The translations under genes and the position numbers were made by a program. The notes under the pieces were generated by a model. The model was not told the origin of the DNA, made no database searches, and was given only the letters and a program-made list of their open reading frames with translations. This document shows, piece by piece, positions 1 through 7,680 of a DNA stretch of 33,835 nucleotides. The stretch's first letter is position 1, and every line of letters starts with the position of its first letter. Source of the DNA: Archaeoglobus sp. JdFR-37 (GTDB taxonomy: Archaea > Halobacteriota > Archaeoglobi > Archaeoglobales > Archaeoglobaceae). Where the stretch lies: contig MTMY01000017.1 in the NCBI GenBank assembly GCA_002010215.1, positions 1 to 33,835 on the forward strand, read 5' to 3'.

Positions 1-2
1 TC

Positions 3-92
3 AACACACCGCCTCATCCAGGCTTTAGCAGCTTTGAATCTCCAATACAGTCAGAAAAAAGCTTAGAAGAGAGTATTCAGAAGTTAACTTAG
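3..92 (+). CDS. Possible 3' end of an unidentified gene
   Basis: Frame 3 is open from the window edge to TAG at 90-92. It encodes about 29 hydrophilic residues rich in Ser and Glu (ending SLEESIQKLT). Frame 1 is also open to TAG at 64-66, so the frame is not certain. I prefer frame 3 because it has GAA/GAG-rich codons and no CGN arginine codons, whereas frame 1 needs CGC. No family can be recognised from this fragment. Confidence 0.25.
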   Translation, partial: NTPPHPGFSSFESPIQSEKSLEESIQKLT

Positions 93-364
93 AATTGAGA
101 AATTTTAAACGCTGTAATCAAATTTGGCAAAAATCAGTCTGTCTGTGTCTCAAAAACCCAGTACTACTCCAAGAAATTTTAGTTTTATTAATTATCAATT
201 AATCTAAATTTTTATTTCAGATTTTAATTTTCCGAACTTATATCGGTTAAATGAGCTCAAATTTGACTAAATCCACTAAAAATCTAATTAAATTAGATAT
301 AAATACATTTAATGAGAGTAATGCTTAAATACCCCATCGAGAATCCGCTATAAGGTGTAAGAGG
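93..364 (+). promoter_or_regulatory. AT-rich intergenic region with promoter of the arginine decarboxylase operon
   Basis: There is no gene here. The region is strongly AT-rich. The best TATA-like box is CTTAAATAC at 324-332, centred 37 bases before the ATG at 365, which would leave a short leader of about 10 bases. The leader region carries GGTG at 354-357. A second TATA-like stretch (GATATAAATAC, about 296-306) and a near-palindrome CTAATTAAATTAG just before it could be operator or alternative promoter sequence. Confidence 0.45.
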
Positions 365-928
365 ATGGATGGAGCGACTGAGATCGGGTTAGTGGATACT
401 AGGCAAGTTTCAGAGCAAAAGGGCGGCAGCTATACAATTTCTGCGAGTCGAATACTGCTCCCAAAAAAGGTGCTCTTTACAATTGGGGTAGGTGTCCACG
501 AAGATTGTTTGGTCAGCTTTGAGCTTGCTTTGAGAGATGCGGGCATAGAGAAGTACAATCTCGTAACTGTTAGCAGCATATTTCCGCCTGGCTGTGAGAT
601 AGTCGGCAAGGAAGAGGGGCTTAGAGAACTCATGCCAGGGCAGATTGTCTACTGTGTAATGGCAAGGATGACGAGCAATGAAGAGGGTAAAAAGATTTTT
701 GCAAGCGTTGGTGCCGCAATTCCTGAAGATCCAGCGTTGAACGGCTATCTTACAGAGTACCACGGCTATTACGATGGCAAAGAAATTGGCAAGCATGCTG
801 AGGATATGGCAGCATACATGCTGGAAACGAATTTTGGTGTTAAAGCTGCAAAGAAGCTCAACGCCACAGTTACAGCTGATGTTGAGAAGTATACAACAGT
901 TGTTGCTGCAGCAGTTTTCGTGATGTGA
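365..928 (+). CDS. pdaD: Pyruvoyl-dependent arginine decarboxylase
   Basis: It decarboxylates arginine to agmatine, the first step of archaeal polyamine synthesis, in the cytoplasm. The 187-residue protein has the family signature VSSIFPPGCEIV. The Ser70-Ser71 pair is the expected self-cleavage site: in this family the chain splits there and the second serine becomes the N-terminal pyruvoyl cofactor of the alpha chain. Length is slightly above the roughly 160-165 residues of the Methanocaldococcus enzyme, from about 20 extra N-terminal residues; an internal start is possible but no better Met lies before the conserved core. The stop is one base before the deoxyhypusine synthase ATG, so the two are almost certainly co-transcribed. 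Confidence 0.9.
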   Translation: MDGATEIGLVDTRQVSEQKGGSYTISASRILLPKKVLFTIGVGVHEDCLVSFELALRDAGIEKYNLVTVSSIFPPGCEIVGKEEGLRELMPGQIVYCVMARMTSNEEGKKIFASVGAAIPEDPALNGYLTEYHGYYDGKEIGKHAEDMAAYMLETNFGVKAAKKLNATVTADVEKYTTVVAAAVFVM

Positions 929-929
929 C

Positions 930-1952
930 ATGCAGCCGACGGAGCCGATTAAAGTTTCTGAGAAAAGCGTTGCCGATGTTCTTTTAGCCATGTCAAAAAC
1001 AGGATTTCAGGGTAGAAAGCTTGGAGAAGCATTCAAAATATGGCTTGAGATGCTGGAAGAGAATGAGATTACCATACTTATGGGTCTCGCCGGAGCGATG
1101 GTTCCTGCTGGAATGAGGAAAATAATTGCATACCTAATCAGAAACAGATACATCGATGTTCTCGTTTCGACAGGAGCGAACATTTTCCACGACATTCACG
1201 AGGCTTTAGGTTTCAAGCACTATTTAGGTAGCGAAAAAGCAAACGATTTCCACCTTTACAAGGAAGGAATAGACAGGATTTACGATGTATTTGCCTACGA
1301 ATCGGAATTCAACAGAGCCGATTACATCCTCGCAGACATAATTTCTGAGCTCATTGGCGTTATGTCCTCGAGAGAGTTCATAGAGAAGCTGGCAGAGAGT
1401 GTTTGCAAGTTAGTCTCTGAAGAAGAATCGATAATTGTTGCAGCGTACGAAAGTGATGTGCCAATCTTCTGCCCCAGCATTGCAGACAGCTCCATTGGAA
1501 TTGCCGCGACAATTGCAGATAGACGAGTCGTGATAGATCCAATCAAGGACATAGAAGAACTTACGGACATCGTTGTTAAGTCTAAGAAGACCGGAGTAAT
1601 TTACGTTTCAGGAGGTGTTCCCAAGAACTTCATCCAGCAAACGGAAGTTGTTGCAAGGCTTAAGGGCATAGAAAAGGGAGGACACAACTATGCAATACAG
1701 TTCACCACCGACATGCCGCAATGGGGCGGTTTGAGCGGGTGCACGTTTGAAGAGGGAATCAGCTGGGGCAAGATAAGTCAGAAGAGCAAGAAAATTCAGG
1801 TTCACGTTGATGCAACAATTGCTCTGCCAATTATTGCTCACGGACTGCAGAATGCGAAGCGGAGAAGCTGTCCGGTTTTCATCTGGGATAGGGAGCTGAA
1901 GATCGATTACGGGTGTTTGAGCCATGAAGTTAGCGCTTGTCAGGGACTCTGA
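930..1952 (+). CDS. dys: Deoxyhypusine synthase
   Basis: It transfers the aminobutyl group of spermidine (in some archaea an agmatine-derived group) to a lysine of aIF5A, an essential step in making hypusine-type translation factor 5A. The 340-residue protein matches the family length. Visible landmarks are the NAD-binding STGANIFHDIHE region (80-91), GGVPKNF (228-234), the substrate-binding GHNYAIQ stretch (251-257) and the active-site segment EGISWGKIS, in which Lys281 is the expected covalent-intermediate lysine. It lies one base after the arginine decarboxylase and overlaps the next gene by 29 bases, so it sits in the middle of an operon. Archaeoglobus carries two DHS paralogues; this one is in the same context as AF_2300 as I recall it. 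Confidence 0.93.
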   Translation: MQPTEPIKVSEKSVADVLLAMSKTGFQGRKLGEAFKIWLEMLEENEITILMGLAGAMVPAGMRKIIAYLIRNRYIDVLVSTGANIFHDIHEALGFKHYLGSEKANDFHLYKEGIDRIYDVFAYESEFNRADYILADIISELIGVMSSREFIEKLAESVCKLVSEEESIIVAAYESDVPIFCPSIADSSIGIAATIADRRVVIDPIKDIEELTDIVVKSKKTGVIYVSGGVPKNFIQQTEVVARLKGIEKGGHNYAIQFTTDMPQWGGLSGCTFEEGISWGKISQKSKKIQVHVDATIALPIIAHGLQNAKRRSCPVFIWDRELKIDYGCLSHEVSACQGL

Positions 1953-2961
1953 GATTTACAACAGGAAACTTCTTGGATTAACGCTGAGAGACAGAATCAA
2001 ACTACCACTTGAGAGAGCAGGATTTACGGTGAGGTTCTTCAAGGAAGATACGAGCGTAGAGCATGCGGAGTCGTATCTGATAATCAATGAACCCGTTCTC
2101 ATCCTTGAAAGAGACCTAGAACTTAACGGCAGGAAATTACTCGTGTCTGATGGAGTTACATTTGGCTACCTCTTCGGGGATGATTTCCATGCATTCTTCG
2201 ATGGAGATTTGCAGATGACAATTGAAAAGTATCTGGAAAGGAACAGTGTCGGAGTTCAGCAAATTTGGTCTGTAAAGCTCTCAGATGAAAACCTAAAATT
2301 GGCTGAAAAACTCCTTTTGAGCTCTCTTGTGAAGGTAAAGAGAACAGGCTTAAAGCCTGCATACTACGACGGAATTATTGCAAGAACTCTAAATCGGATA
2401 ATTTCCCTAAGAATTTCGAAGTATCTTGCGGATAGAACTGTAACTCCTAATCAGATTACAGTATTCTCTTTTCTCATTTCTGTTATTGGATCAGCCTTGT
2501 TTTTGCTCAACAGCTATTTCGCAACGCTTATTGCTGGAATCATTATCCAGCTTCACAGCATCATTGACGGCTGCGATGGTGAGATTGCAAGGCTAAAATT
2601 TTTGGAGTCAAAGTATGGTGCTTGGCTTGACGGTGTTCTGGACAGATATGCTGATTTCATAATCATATTCTGTGTAACTCTCTCAGTTTCTCAAACAAAT
2701 GGGCTTTACTGGGTTTTAGGCTTTTTAGCTGCATTCGCGTCATTTATCATCCCTTACACCGGAGATAAGTACGTTGCCGTTTATAAGCAGACTTATACTT
2801 CAGGATCATTCAGAATCCCAATTACAAGAGATATAAGGCTGTTTCTGATATTTTTAGGAGCTATTTTCAATACTCTTGCGATTTCACTAGCGTTAATTGC
2901 AGTTCTGGGAAATATCGAAGGTTTAAGGAGAATTATTGCATTGAGGAGTGTCGAGCTGTGA
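1924..2961 (+). CDS. CDP-alcohol phosphotransferase with N-terminal cytidylyltransferase-like domain
   Basis: This is an integral membrane enzyme that displaces CMP from a CDP-alcohol with a second alcohol or phospho-alcohol. Residues 1 to about 135 form a shortened, soluble nucleotidyltransferase-like domain. Residues 145-335 are the multi-pass transferase domain with the complete motif DGCDGEIAR...G...D...D, acidic residues Asp215, Asp218, Asp236 and Asp240, which bind the two metals and CDP. It resembles A. fulgidus AF2299, whose crystal structure defined this fold, and more distantly the inositol-1-phosphate cytidylyltransferase/DIPP synthase that makes the thermolyte di-myo-inositol phosphate. 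The N-terminal domain lacks the usual GxGxR signature, so it is probably not itself an active cytidylyltransferase. The natural substrate is uncertain: an archaeal phospholipid or an inositol phosphate. The start overlaps the deoxyhypusine synthase end by 29 bases. Confidence 0.85.
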   Translation: MKLALVRDSEIYNRKLLGLTLRDRIKLPLERAGFTVRFFKEDTSVEHAESYLIINEPVLILERDLELNGRKLLVSDGVTFGYLFGDDFHAFFDGDLQMTIEKYLERNSVGVQQIWSVKLSDENLKLAEKLLLSSLVKVKRTGLKPAYYDGIIARTLNRIISLRISKYLADRTVTPNQITVFSFLISVIGSALFLLNSYFATLIAGIIIQLHSIIDGCDGEIARLKFLESKYGAWLDGVLDRYADFIIIFCVTLSVSQTNGLYWVLGFLAAFASFIIPYTGDKYVAVYKQTYTSGSFRIPITRDIRLFLIFLGAIFNTLAISLALIAVLGNIEGLRRIIALRSVEL

Positions 2962-3169
2962 ATCACTCCTTGCTTCGCGAGGAGTCTTGCAAGCAACTGG
3001 GAGGGGAAAAAATAGTTTGTATCTCCGATCTACATCTCGGTGAGTTGAGGATGATGAAAACAACCTCCAAATATTTTTCCCAGATATGCTCCACTCACTC
3101 CAAAAACTCCAAAGATTCGGGCGAAATAGGAAAAGTGAATCAGAACTCTGTGTAAACCTCTTCTCTTGA
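2958..3169 (+). pseudogene. Truncated, frameshifted metallophosphoesterase
   Basis: A GTG at 2958 overlaps the upstream TGA (GTGA), as in an operon. The first 30 residues end in KIVCISDLHLGE, the classic first metal-binding block (DxH) of calcineurin-type phosphoesterases. The open frame then loses similarity. Switching frame near 3040-3050 gives VEDDENNLQIFFPDML, which reads like the natural continuation of this family and runs to TGA at 3167-3169, inside the 3' end of the opposing KaiC gene. The remaining roughly 150 residues with the other metal ligands are absent. I read this as a one-base frameshift plus a large 3' deletion. A sequencing error could explain the frameshift but not the truncation. 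Confidence 0.6.
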
Positions 3170-3883
3170 GTGCACTACGATGCCTTCTTCTGTAATCTCG
3201 AAGGGGTGTATTTTCTTGCTGTGATTGCTGCCTCTCATCTTGAAGATTTCTAGGCTCCTTACTCTTACGTTTTCACTTCTTGTGAAATACAGAACAATTG
3301 TACCTTCAGTAACGAAATTCTCAACACCGAACCTGCTGATCTTGTCTCCACTTAAATCCTGAATTTCACAGGTAAGCAGAGATGTCAGGCCGAGGATCTC
3401 CATGGTGGTGGCTATTTTGAGCAGCTCAACTCTGAATTTCGCCGGATCCTGTATTGCAAATCCAATTGCTGTTGTGGAGTCAAGAACGGCTCTCCTGGCA
3501 CCGATCTCATCCTGAATTGTTATCACTTGGTCAAGTAAAGATCTAGTGTCAAAGGGGCGTACATCAATATAGCGCTCATCTGATGGTAAACCAATCTTCG
3601 TAGAGGTTGCATCAACGATTGCCAGCATGTTCTCATCTTCAAACTTCTCAAGATCCCAGCCAAAAACATAGAAGTGCTCTCTGAGATGCTGAGGCCTCTC
3701 CTCAGTGGCAATGAAAATACCTGGCTCGTTGAACATCTTTATTCCGTTGACAATGAACTGCATGGCAAAAATTGTCTTACCAGAACCTGAAGTTCCCGAG
3801 ACAAGGTAGCTCCTGTCTCTTATCAAACCACCCTCACAAAGCTCATCAAAGCCTGGAATACCAGTGGGCACCCTTTCAAGCAT
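3140..3883 (-). CDS. KaiC-like RecA-superfamily ATPase (single domain)
   Basis: A 247-residue single-domain ATPase of the archaeal KaiC/RadA-paralogue group. It opens with the typical VPTGIPGFDELCEGG. Walker A is GTSGSGKT (30-37), the paired catalytic glutamates are Glu61-Glu62 (ATEERP), and Walker B is RRAVLDS with Asp135. Family members act as ATP-driven regulatory or signal-transduction modules; this one has no output domain, so the target is unknown. The gene is transcribed away from the FBP aldolase/phosphatase from a shared intergenic region of about 100 bases and ends convergently on the broken phosphoesterase, which it overlaps. Confidence 0.8.
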   Translation of the reverse strand: MLERVPTGIPGFDELCEGGLIRDRSYLVSGTSGSGKTIFAMQFIVNGIKMFNEPGIFIATEERPQHLREHFYVFGWDLEKFEDENMLAIVDATSTKIGLPSDERYIDVRPFDTRSLLDQVITIQDEIGARRAVLDSTTAIGFAIQDPAKFRVELLKIATTMEILGLTSLLTCEIQDLSGDKISRFGVENFVTEGTIVLYFTRSENVRVRSLEIFKMRGSNHSKKIHPFEITEEGIVVHSREEVYTEF

Positions 3884-3957
3884 TTTTTCACCTCATTATC
3901 ATATCCCAATTGTTAAGCTCATTATCATCAATCTTGCATAATTCAGAAACCCCAAAG

Positions 3958-3966
3958 TTTAAATTA
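3958..3966 (+). promoter_or_regulatory. TATA box of FBP aldolase/phosphatase
   Basis: TTTAAATTA is centred 26 bases before the ATG at 3988, so transcription is expected to begin at or next to the start codon (leaderless mRNA). No Shine-Dalgarno sequence precedes that ATG, which agrees. Confidence 0.55.
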
Positions 3967-3987
3967 TTTACGATTGTTTTGCCAAAC

Positions 3988-5100
3988 ATGGCAAAGATAA
4001 CCGTTAGCATAATAAAGGCTGACGTGGGTGGGCTGCCAGGACATGTTCTGGTTCCAGAAGAGCTCATAAAGGTTGCCGAGGACAATCTGACAGAGAAAAA
4101 GGAGAGTGGAGATATTATTGATTTCAGAGTCTTTAACGCTGGAGATGACCTCGACCTCATAATGACCCATCGTCATGGTGTAGATAGCGAGAAGATTCAC
4201 AGAATTGCCTGGGAGACCTTCGAACTGGCCGCTGAAAAAGCAAAGGAGCTGAAACTCTATGGAGCTGGTCAGGATTTGCTGGCAGATGCCTTTTCCGGTA
4301 ACGTGAGAGGAATGGGTCCTGGAGTCGCAGAGATGGAATTTACCGAGAGAAAAGCGGAGCCTGTCCTGGCATTCCTCATGGATAAAACCGAGCCCGGAGC
4401 TTTTAACCTTCCTATCTTCAAGATGTTTGCTGATCCATTTAACACCGCCGGCCTTGTAATTGATCCATCCCTCCACAGCGGGTTCGTTTTCGAGATCTGG
4501 GACATCTACGAGAGCAAAAGGGTCTTCATGAGCACTCCAGAGGAGATGTACGATATACTTGCCCTCATCGGTGGAAAAAGCAGATTTGTGATAAAAAGAG
4601 TATTTCCGAAAGAGGGAGGGAAGCTTCCAGCAGATGAACCGGTAGCTGCAATAAGCACGGAGAAGCTCTACCTGATTGCTGGCGAATACGTTGGAAAGGA
4701 TGATCCTGTAGCAATTGTGAGAGCTCAGAGTGGTTTGCCGGCAGTTGGAGAGGTTCTTGAGGCTTTCGCATTTCCGCATCTGGTGAGTGGATGGATGAGG
4801 GGGAGCCACAATGGCCCCTTGATGCCTGTCCCCTTCAGATACAGCCAGTGCACCCGCTTTGATGGGCCGCCTCGTGTAATAGGTGCCGGCTTCCAGCTAG
4901 CAGATGGAAAGCTCATCGGACCGGTTGATCTCTTCGACGATCCTGCATATGATTACACCAGACAGAAAGCTGTAGAAATAGCAGATTACATGCGCAGACA
5001 CGGCCCCTTCGAGCCCCACAGACTGCCAAGTGAGGATATGGAATACACAACCCTTCCGAAGGTTATGGAAAAGCTCAAGAACAGATTTGAAGATATCTAA
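3988..5100 (+). CDS. fbp: Bifunctional fructose-1,6-bisphosphate aldolase/phosphatase
   Basis: This is the archaeal gluconeogenic enzyme that condenses dihydroxyacetone phosphate and glyceraldehyde-3-phosphate and then removes the C1 phosphate to give fructose 6-phosphate. The 370-residue protein has the family-specific blocks KADVGGLPGHVLVPEEL (residues 8-24), SGNVRGMGPGVAEMEFTER (110-128), DPFNTAGLVIDPSLHSGF and GSHNGPLMPVP. An in-frame upstream extension of 72 residues exists, but the true start is the ATG at 3988: the conserved protein begins there (MAKITVSIIKADVGG), the length then fits the family, and a TATA box lies 26 bases upstream. The next gene starts 14 bases downstream of the stop and may share the transcript. 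Confidence 0.95.
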   Translation: MAKITVSIIKADVGGLPGHVLVPEELIKVAEDNLTEKKESGDIIDFRVFNAGDDLDLIMTHRHGVDSEKIHRIAWETFELAAEKAKELKLYGAGQDLLADAFSGNVRGMGPGVAEMEFTERKAEPVLAFLMDKTEPGAFNLPIFKMFADPFNTAGLVIDPSLHSGFVFEIWDIYESKRVFMSTPEEMYDILALIGGKSRFVIKRVFPKEGGKLPADEPVAAISTEKLYLIAGEYVGKDDPVAIVRAQSGLPAVGEVLEAFAFPHLVSGWMRGSHNGPLMPVPFRYSQCTRFDGPPRVIGAGFQLADGKLIGPVDLFDDPAYDYTRQKAVEIADYMRRHGPFEPHRLPSEDMEYTTLPKVMEKLKNRFEDI

Positions 5101-5114
5101 ATGTATCTTCTCAG

Positions 5115-5780
5115 ATGAATCCAGAATTTTTTTCTTTTCTTCAACAGTTTCGCAAATACTGGTGGGATAGCCAGAGGGAAGAGGAGTTCAGGGAAGTAGA
5201 GGCTGATCCTTTTAAACTCCTAATTTTCACAATTCTGAGCCAGAATACAAGCTCTGAAAACACATGGAGGGCTTGGACATCTCTCAGGAGTAAATTTAAT
5301 GTCTCAACCGAATCTCTGGCAGGGGCAAATCCTGAAAAGCTTGCAGAGACCATCAAAAGTGGTGGATTGCCGAGAGTTAAGGCGAGAAGGATTATTGAGG
5401 CATCTAGATATCTACTGAATAATGGAATAAAGCTTGTAGATCTGATCGATAAAGGAGCTAAGCAGGAATTGCTTAAAATCCCGGGAGTAGGGCATAAGAC
5501 AGCCGATGTACTGCTATCGTCAAAGCACGGTCAGAGTGAGCATTTCATCGTTGACACCCACATGGAGAGAGTTGCAAAGAGACTGGGGCTGGTTGATGAA
5601 AAGGCAGGATATGACGAGATACAGAAAGCACTTGTGAGGTTTCTTGATCATCCAGATGATGAAATAGCCACGCTCTTCTGGTTCTTTGCCAGACATATGT
5701 GCACTGCCAGAAATCCGAGATGTTGGGAATGTATGCTTAAAAAGGATTGCAAATTTGGGTCAGACAAGGTCTCAGATTGA
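5115..5780 (+). CDS. nth: Endonuclease III-like DNA glycosylase/AP lyase
   Basis: A base-excision repair enzyme of the HhH-GPD superfamily, 221 residues. The helix-hairpin-helix LKIPGVGHKTAD spans 120-131 with catalytic Lys128, and the catalytic aspartate is Asp147 in FIVDTHMERVAKRLG. Together they identify a bifunctional glycosylase/lyase. The C-terminus carries the [4Fe-4S] cluster loop with the exact spacing C-X6-C-X2-C-X5-C (Cys196, 203, 206, 212). Thymine-glycol-type oxidised pyrimidines are the usual substrates, but some archaeal homologues act on T/G or U/G mismatches and this cannot be separated here. It lies 14 bases after the FBP aldolase/phosphatase and is convergent with another repair gene, the AlkD-like glycosylase. 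Confidence 0.9.
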   Translation: MNPEFFSFLQQFRKYWWDSQREEEFREVEADPFKLLIFTILSQNTSSENTWRAWTSLRSKFNVSTESLAGANPEKLAETIKSGGLPRVKARRIIEASRYLLNNGIKLVDLIDKGAKQELLKIPGVGHKTADVLLSSKHGQSEHFIVDTHMERVAKRLGLVDEKAGYDEIQKALVRFLDHPDDEIATLFWFFARHMCTARNPRCWECMLKKDCKFGSDKVSD

Positions 5781-5786
5781 TTACTG

Positions 5787-6491
5787 CTATTTTCTCAGGT
5801 CATCTTTCTCCCTCTTTCTAATCAATCTTTCCATAACTGCCTCGCCAGTCAGTTCCCTAAGGGCATCAGAAGCAATCCATCTGGCACTTTTAGAATCCAT
5901 TCTACCGATTTCCTTGGCAACTTCGATGGCTTTTTTGTTGAGATAAATGTTTCTTTTCCCGATCTGCCTCAACGCCCAGTTAACCGCTTTTTTCACATAG
6001 TGTCTTTCATCGGTAGCCTCTCTTTTGATAATCAAGAGAAACTCTTCGAATATCTCGTCACTTGCCTTTTTATCAGCTAACGCCAGACGGGCCATCAGGA
6101 CAAATCCTGCCCTTTTCACGAACTCCTCATCTCTTGAACTCCACTCAACCGCTTTTCTGTATGCAAATCTGGTTTTTGTGAAGAGATTAGCACAGCACTG
6201 GTCACATATCTCCCAATAGTCGAAATCTTTCACCCAATTCTCCATCTGTTCTTCTGTGACCTTCTCTGGCTCGCTTATCATGGTAGCAAGTATTCTGGTT
6301 TCCCTCGTATCTATATCCCAGAGTTCTTGGGCAAGAAGGTGATTTTTTCCTATCTCTCTTGCCAGTTTCCTCAGATCAGGGATTGATATGCCATAAGCTC
6401 TCTTTGGCGTAATTCCATATCTTGCCATACTCTCCACTGCCTTTGGATTCGACATCTTCTCTAACTTTTGAAGGACATCCTCTAGCCTCAA
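5787..6491 (-). CDS. AlkD-like DNA alkylation repair protein
   Basis: A 234-residue all-helical HEAT-like-repeat protein of the AlkC/AlkD superfamily, whose bacterial members remove cationic alkylated bases such as N3- and N7-alkylpurines. Recognisable stretches are YGISIPDLRKLAREIG (33-48), WDIDTRETRILATMI, the DYWEICDQCC segment in the middle, and HYVKKAVNWALRQIGKRN toward the C-terminus. The last is the most conserved part of the family (YVKKAxxWALRxIGK). It faces endonuclease III tail to tail with only six bases between the stop codons, so two base-excision activities are neighbours but on opposite strands. Confidence 0.85.
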   Translation of the reverse strand: MRLEDVLQKLEKMSNPKAVESMARYGITPKRAYGISIPDLRKLAREIGKNHLLAQELWDIDTRETRILATMISEPEKVTEEQMENWVKDFDYWEICDQCCANLFTKTRFAYRKAVEWSSRDEEFVKRAGFVLMARLALADKKASDEIFEEFLLIIKREATDERHYVKKAVNWALRQIGKRNIYLNKKAIEVAKEIGRMDSKSARWIASDALRELTGEAVMERLIRKREKDDLRK

Positions 6492-6534
6492 TTATTCACC
6501 CCTCTTAGTTTCGTTGCCGTGATGCTGGTAAAAA

Positions 6535-6714
6535 TCAGTCGAAATCAAAAATCGTCCTACCTTTAGAGAACATCATTATAAACTGGCAGTTGTTGCAAAT
6601 CTTAATTCTGACCTTGTGGGCTGTTAAGCCCCACTTGCTATCTATTTTCCCTTCTTCGGTTTTGAAGTCTGTCGATCCGCACAAAGGACATTTGAGCTGG
6701 ATTTTGTCGCTCAT
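6535..6714 (-). CDS. Small zinc-ribbon protein (59 aa)
   Basis: This short ORF begins MSDKIQLKCPLCGSTDF and has two CxxC knuckles, CPLC at residues 9-12 and CNNC at 40-43, spaced as in a single zinc ribbon. The rest is basic and hydrophobic (KVRIKICNNCQFIMMF) and the C-terminus is FDFD. Such stand-alone ribbons in archaea are commonly nucleic-acid binding or bind partner enzymes, but I cannot name a function. It stands alone between the AlkD-like gene and the divergent KaiC gene. The protein-like composition and intact ribbon make it credible despite its size. Confidence 0.75.
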   Translation of the reverse strand: MSDKIQLKCPLCGSTDFKTEEGKIDSKWGLTAHKVRIKICNNCQFIMMFSKGRTIFDFD

Positions 6715-6755
6715 GTCTTGAATTTCACTTGAAGAACTTAAGATTTGCCAAGGTC

Positions 6756-6769
6756 AAAATATTTATTTA
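6756..6769 (+). promoter_or_regulatory. TATA box of KaiC gene
   Basis: AAAATATTTATTTA is centred about 27 bases before the ATG at 6790, predicting a leaderless transcript. This supports the ATG at 6790 over the in-frame codon 15 residues upstream, which would lie within the promoter. Confidence 0.6.
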
Positions 6770-6789
6770 CAGACATCTTAATATTAAAT

Positions 6790-7641
6790 ATGGCTGAAAG
6801 GTATTATGAGCTTTCTGAGCTTGAGGCTAAAGCCCCCAAGCTTTTTGGAATTCCCACAGGAACAAAGCTTGATGAGATGTTCTACAAAATTGAGCAGGAA
6901 GGAGATGAATATGTCAAAAAGCCCTTGGGCGGAATACCACATCTTGCTGTCATGAATGTAACAGGAGTTCCTGATAGTGGCAAGAGTGTTCTTGCTGAGC
7001 AGTTTGCTGTAACCCAAGCCAATGCAGGATACAAGGTGCTGTTTGTTACAGTTGAGAGTCCGGCTAATTTCCTTTATACTGCCCTCAAGCAGAAAAGCGT
7101 CGCTCTGGGTGCAGATTTCTCGAAGGTTGAGAAGAACATAGTGGTGATAGATGCCAGTGAGAGTGATGAGCTGAGGGAGAACCCAAAAGCTTTGCTGGAC
7201 ACCATGGCCTATGCAATCAGGGAGAAGAAGGTGACTAATGTGATAATTGACAGCATCACTGGTCTCTACGAACACAAGGAAGTGATGGCTAGGCAGATAG
7301 TCAGACAGTTCTTTAATTTCCTGAAGAAGTGGAAGCAGACTGCAATTCTTGTCTCCCAGAAAAGGTCAGCTCAGGCTAGTGAAAGCGCTGAAGCTGCCGG
7401 TGGTCTGGCAGTCGCCCATATAGTTGATGGAACCATTGTGATGGATAAGAAGCTCATAGAAACCAGATGGGACGTCAGTCTCTACGGCCTCCCTCTTGGA
7501 AGTGTTCTGAGAACCATAAGGATTGATGGCTGCCGTCTTACAGCCCACGACTCCCGCTCATGGGTTTTTGAGATAACTGAGATGGGGACTGTTGAGATAC
7601 TCGCACCCCTTTCGGATTTCATCAAAAAGAAGGCGAGGTGA
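6790..7641 (+). CDS. KaiC-domain ATPase, thermophile-type
   Basis: A 283-residue RecA/KaiC-fold ATPase beginning MAERYYELSELEAKAPKLFG. It has Walker A GVPDSGKS (59-66), Walker B TNVIID with Asp154, and a switch-like region VSQKRSAQASESAEAAGG. The long N-terminal lead before the Walker A and the insert DEYVKKPLGGIPHLAV are features of the thermophile-restricted KaiC families (the AF_0795-type, as I recall) rather than of circadian KaiC. Its function is unknown and a regulatory or DNA-related ATPase role is inferred. Its neighbour at 7681 belongs to a family that repeatedly occurs beside such KaiC proteins, so the two probably work together. The start was chosen from the TATA box position and the conserved N-terminus. 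Confidence 0.8.
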   Translation: MAERYYELSELEAKAPKLFGIPTGTKLDEMFYKIEQEGDEYVKKPLGGIPHLAVMNVTGVPDSGKSVLAEQFAVTQANAGYKVLFVTVESPANFLYTALKQKSVALGADFSKVEKNIVVIDASESDELRENPKALLDTMAYAIREKKVTNVIIDSITGLYEHKEVMARQIVRQFFNFLKKWKQTAILVSQKRSAQASESAEAAGGLAVAHIVDGTIVMDKKLIETRWDVSLYGLPLGSVLRTIRIDGCRLTAHDSRSWVFEITEMGTVEILAPLSDFIKKKAR

Positions 7642-7680
7642 AATTGGAATATTGGAGAAGTATAGAGGGGGGTGATGAGT

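Noticed and set aside
3772-3987. A 72-residue N-terminal extension of the FBP aldolase/phosphatase
   Set aside because: It overlaps the divergent KaiC gene and the promoter, and the conserved protein begins at the ATG at 3988.
3964-4809. A long open frame (281 codons) antisense to the FBP aldolase/phosphatase
   Set aside because: It is a shadow of a strongly conserved gene; its translation shows no family pattern.
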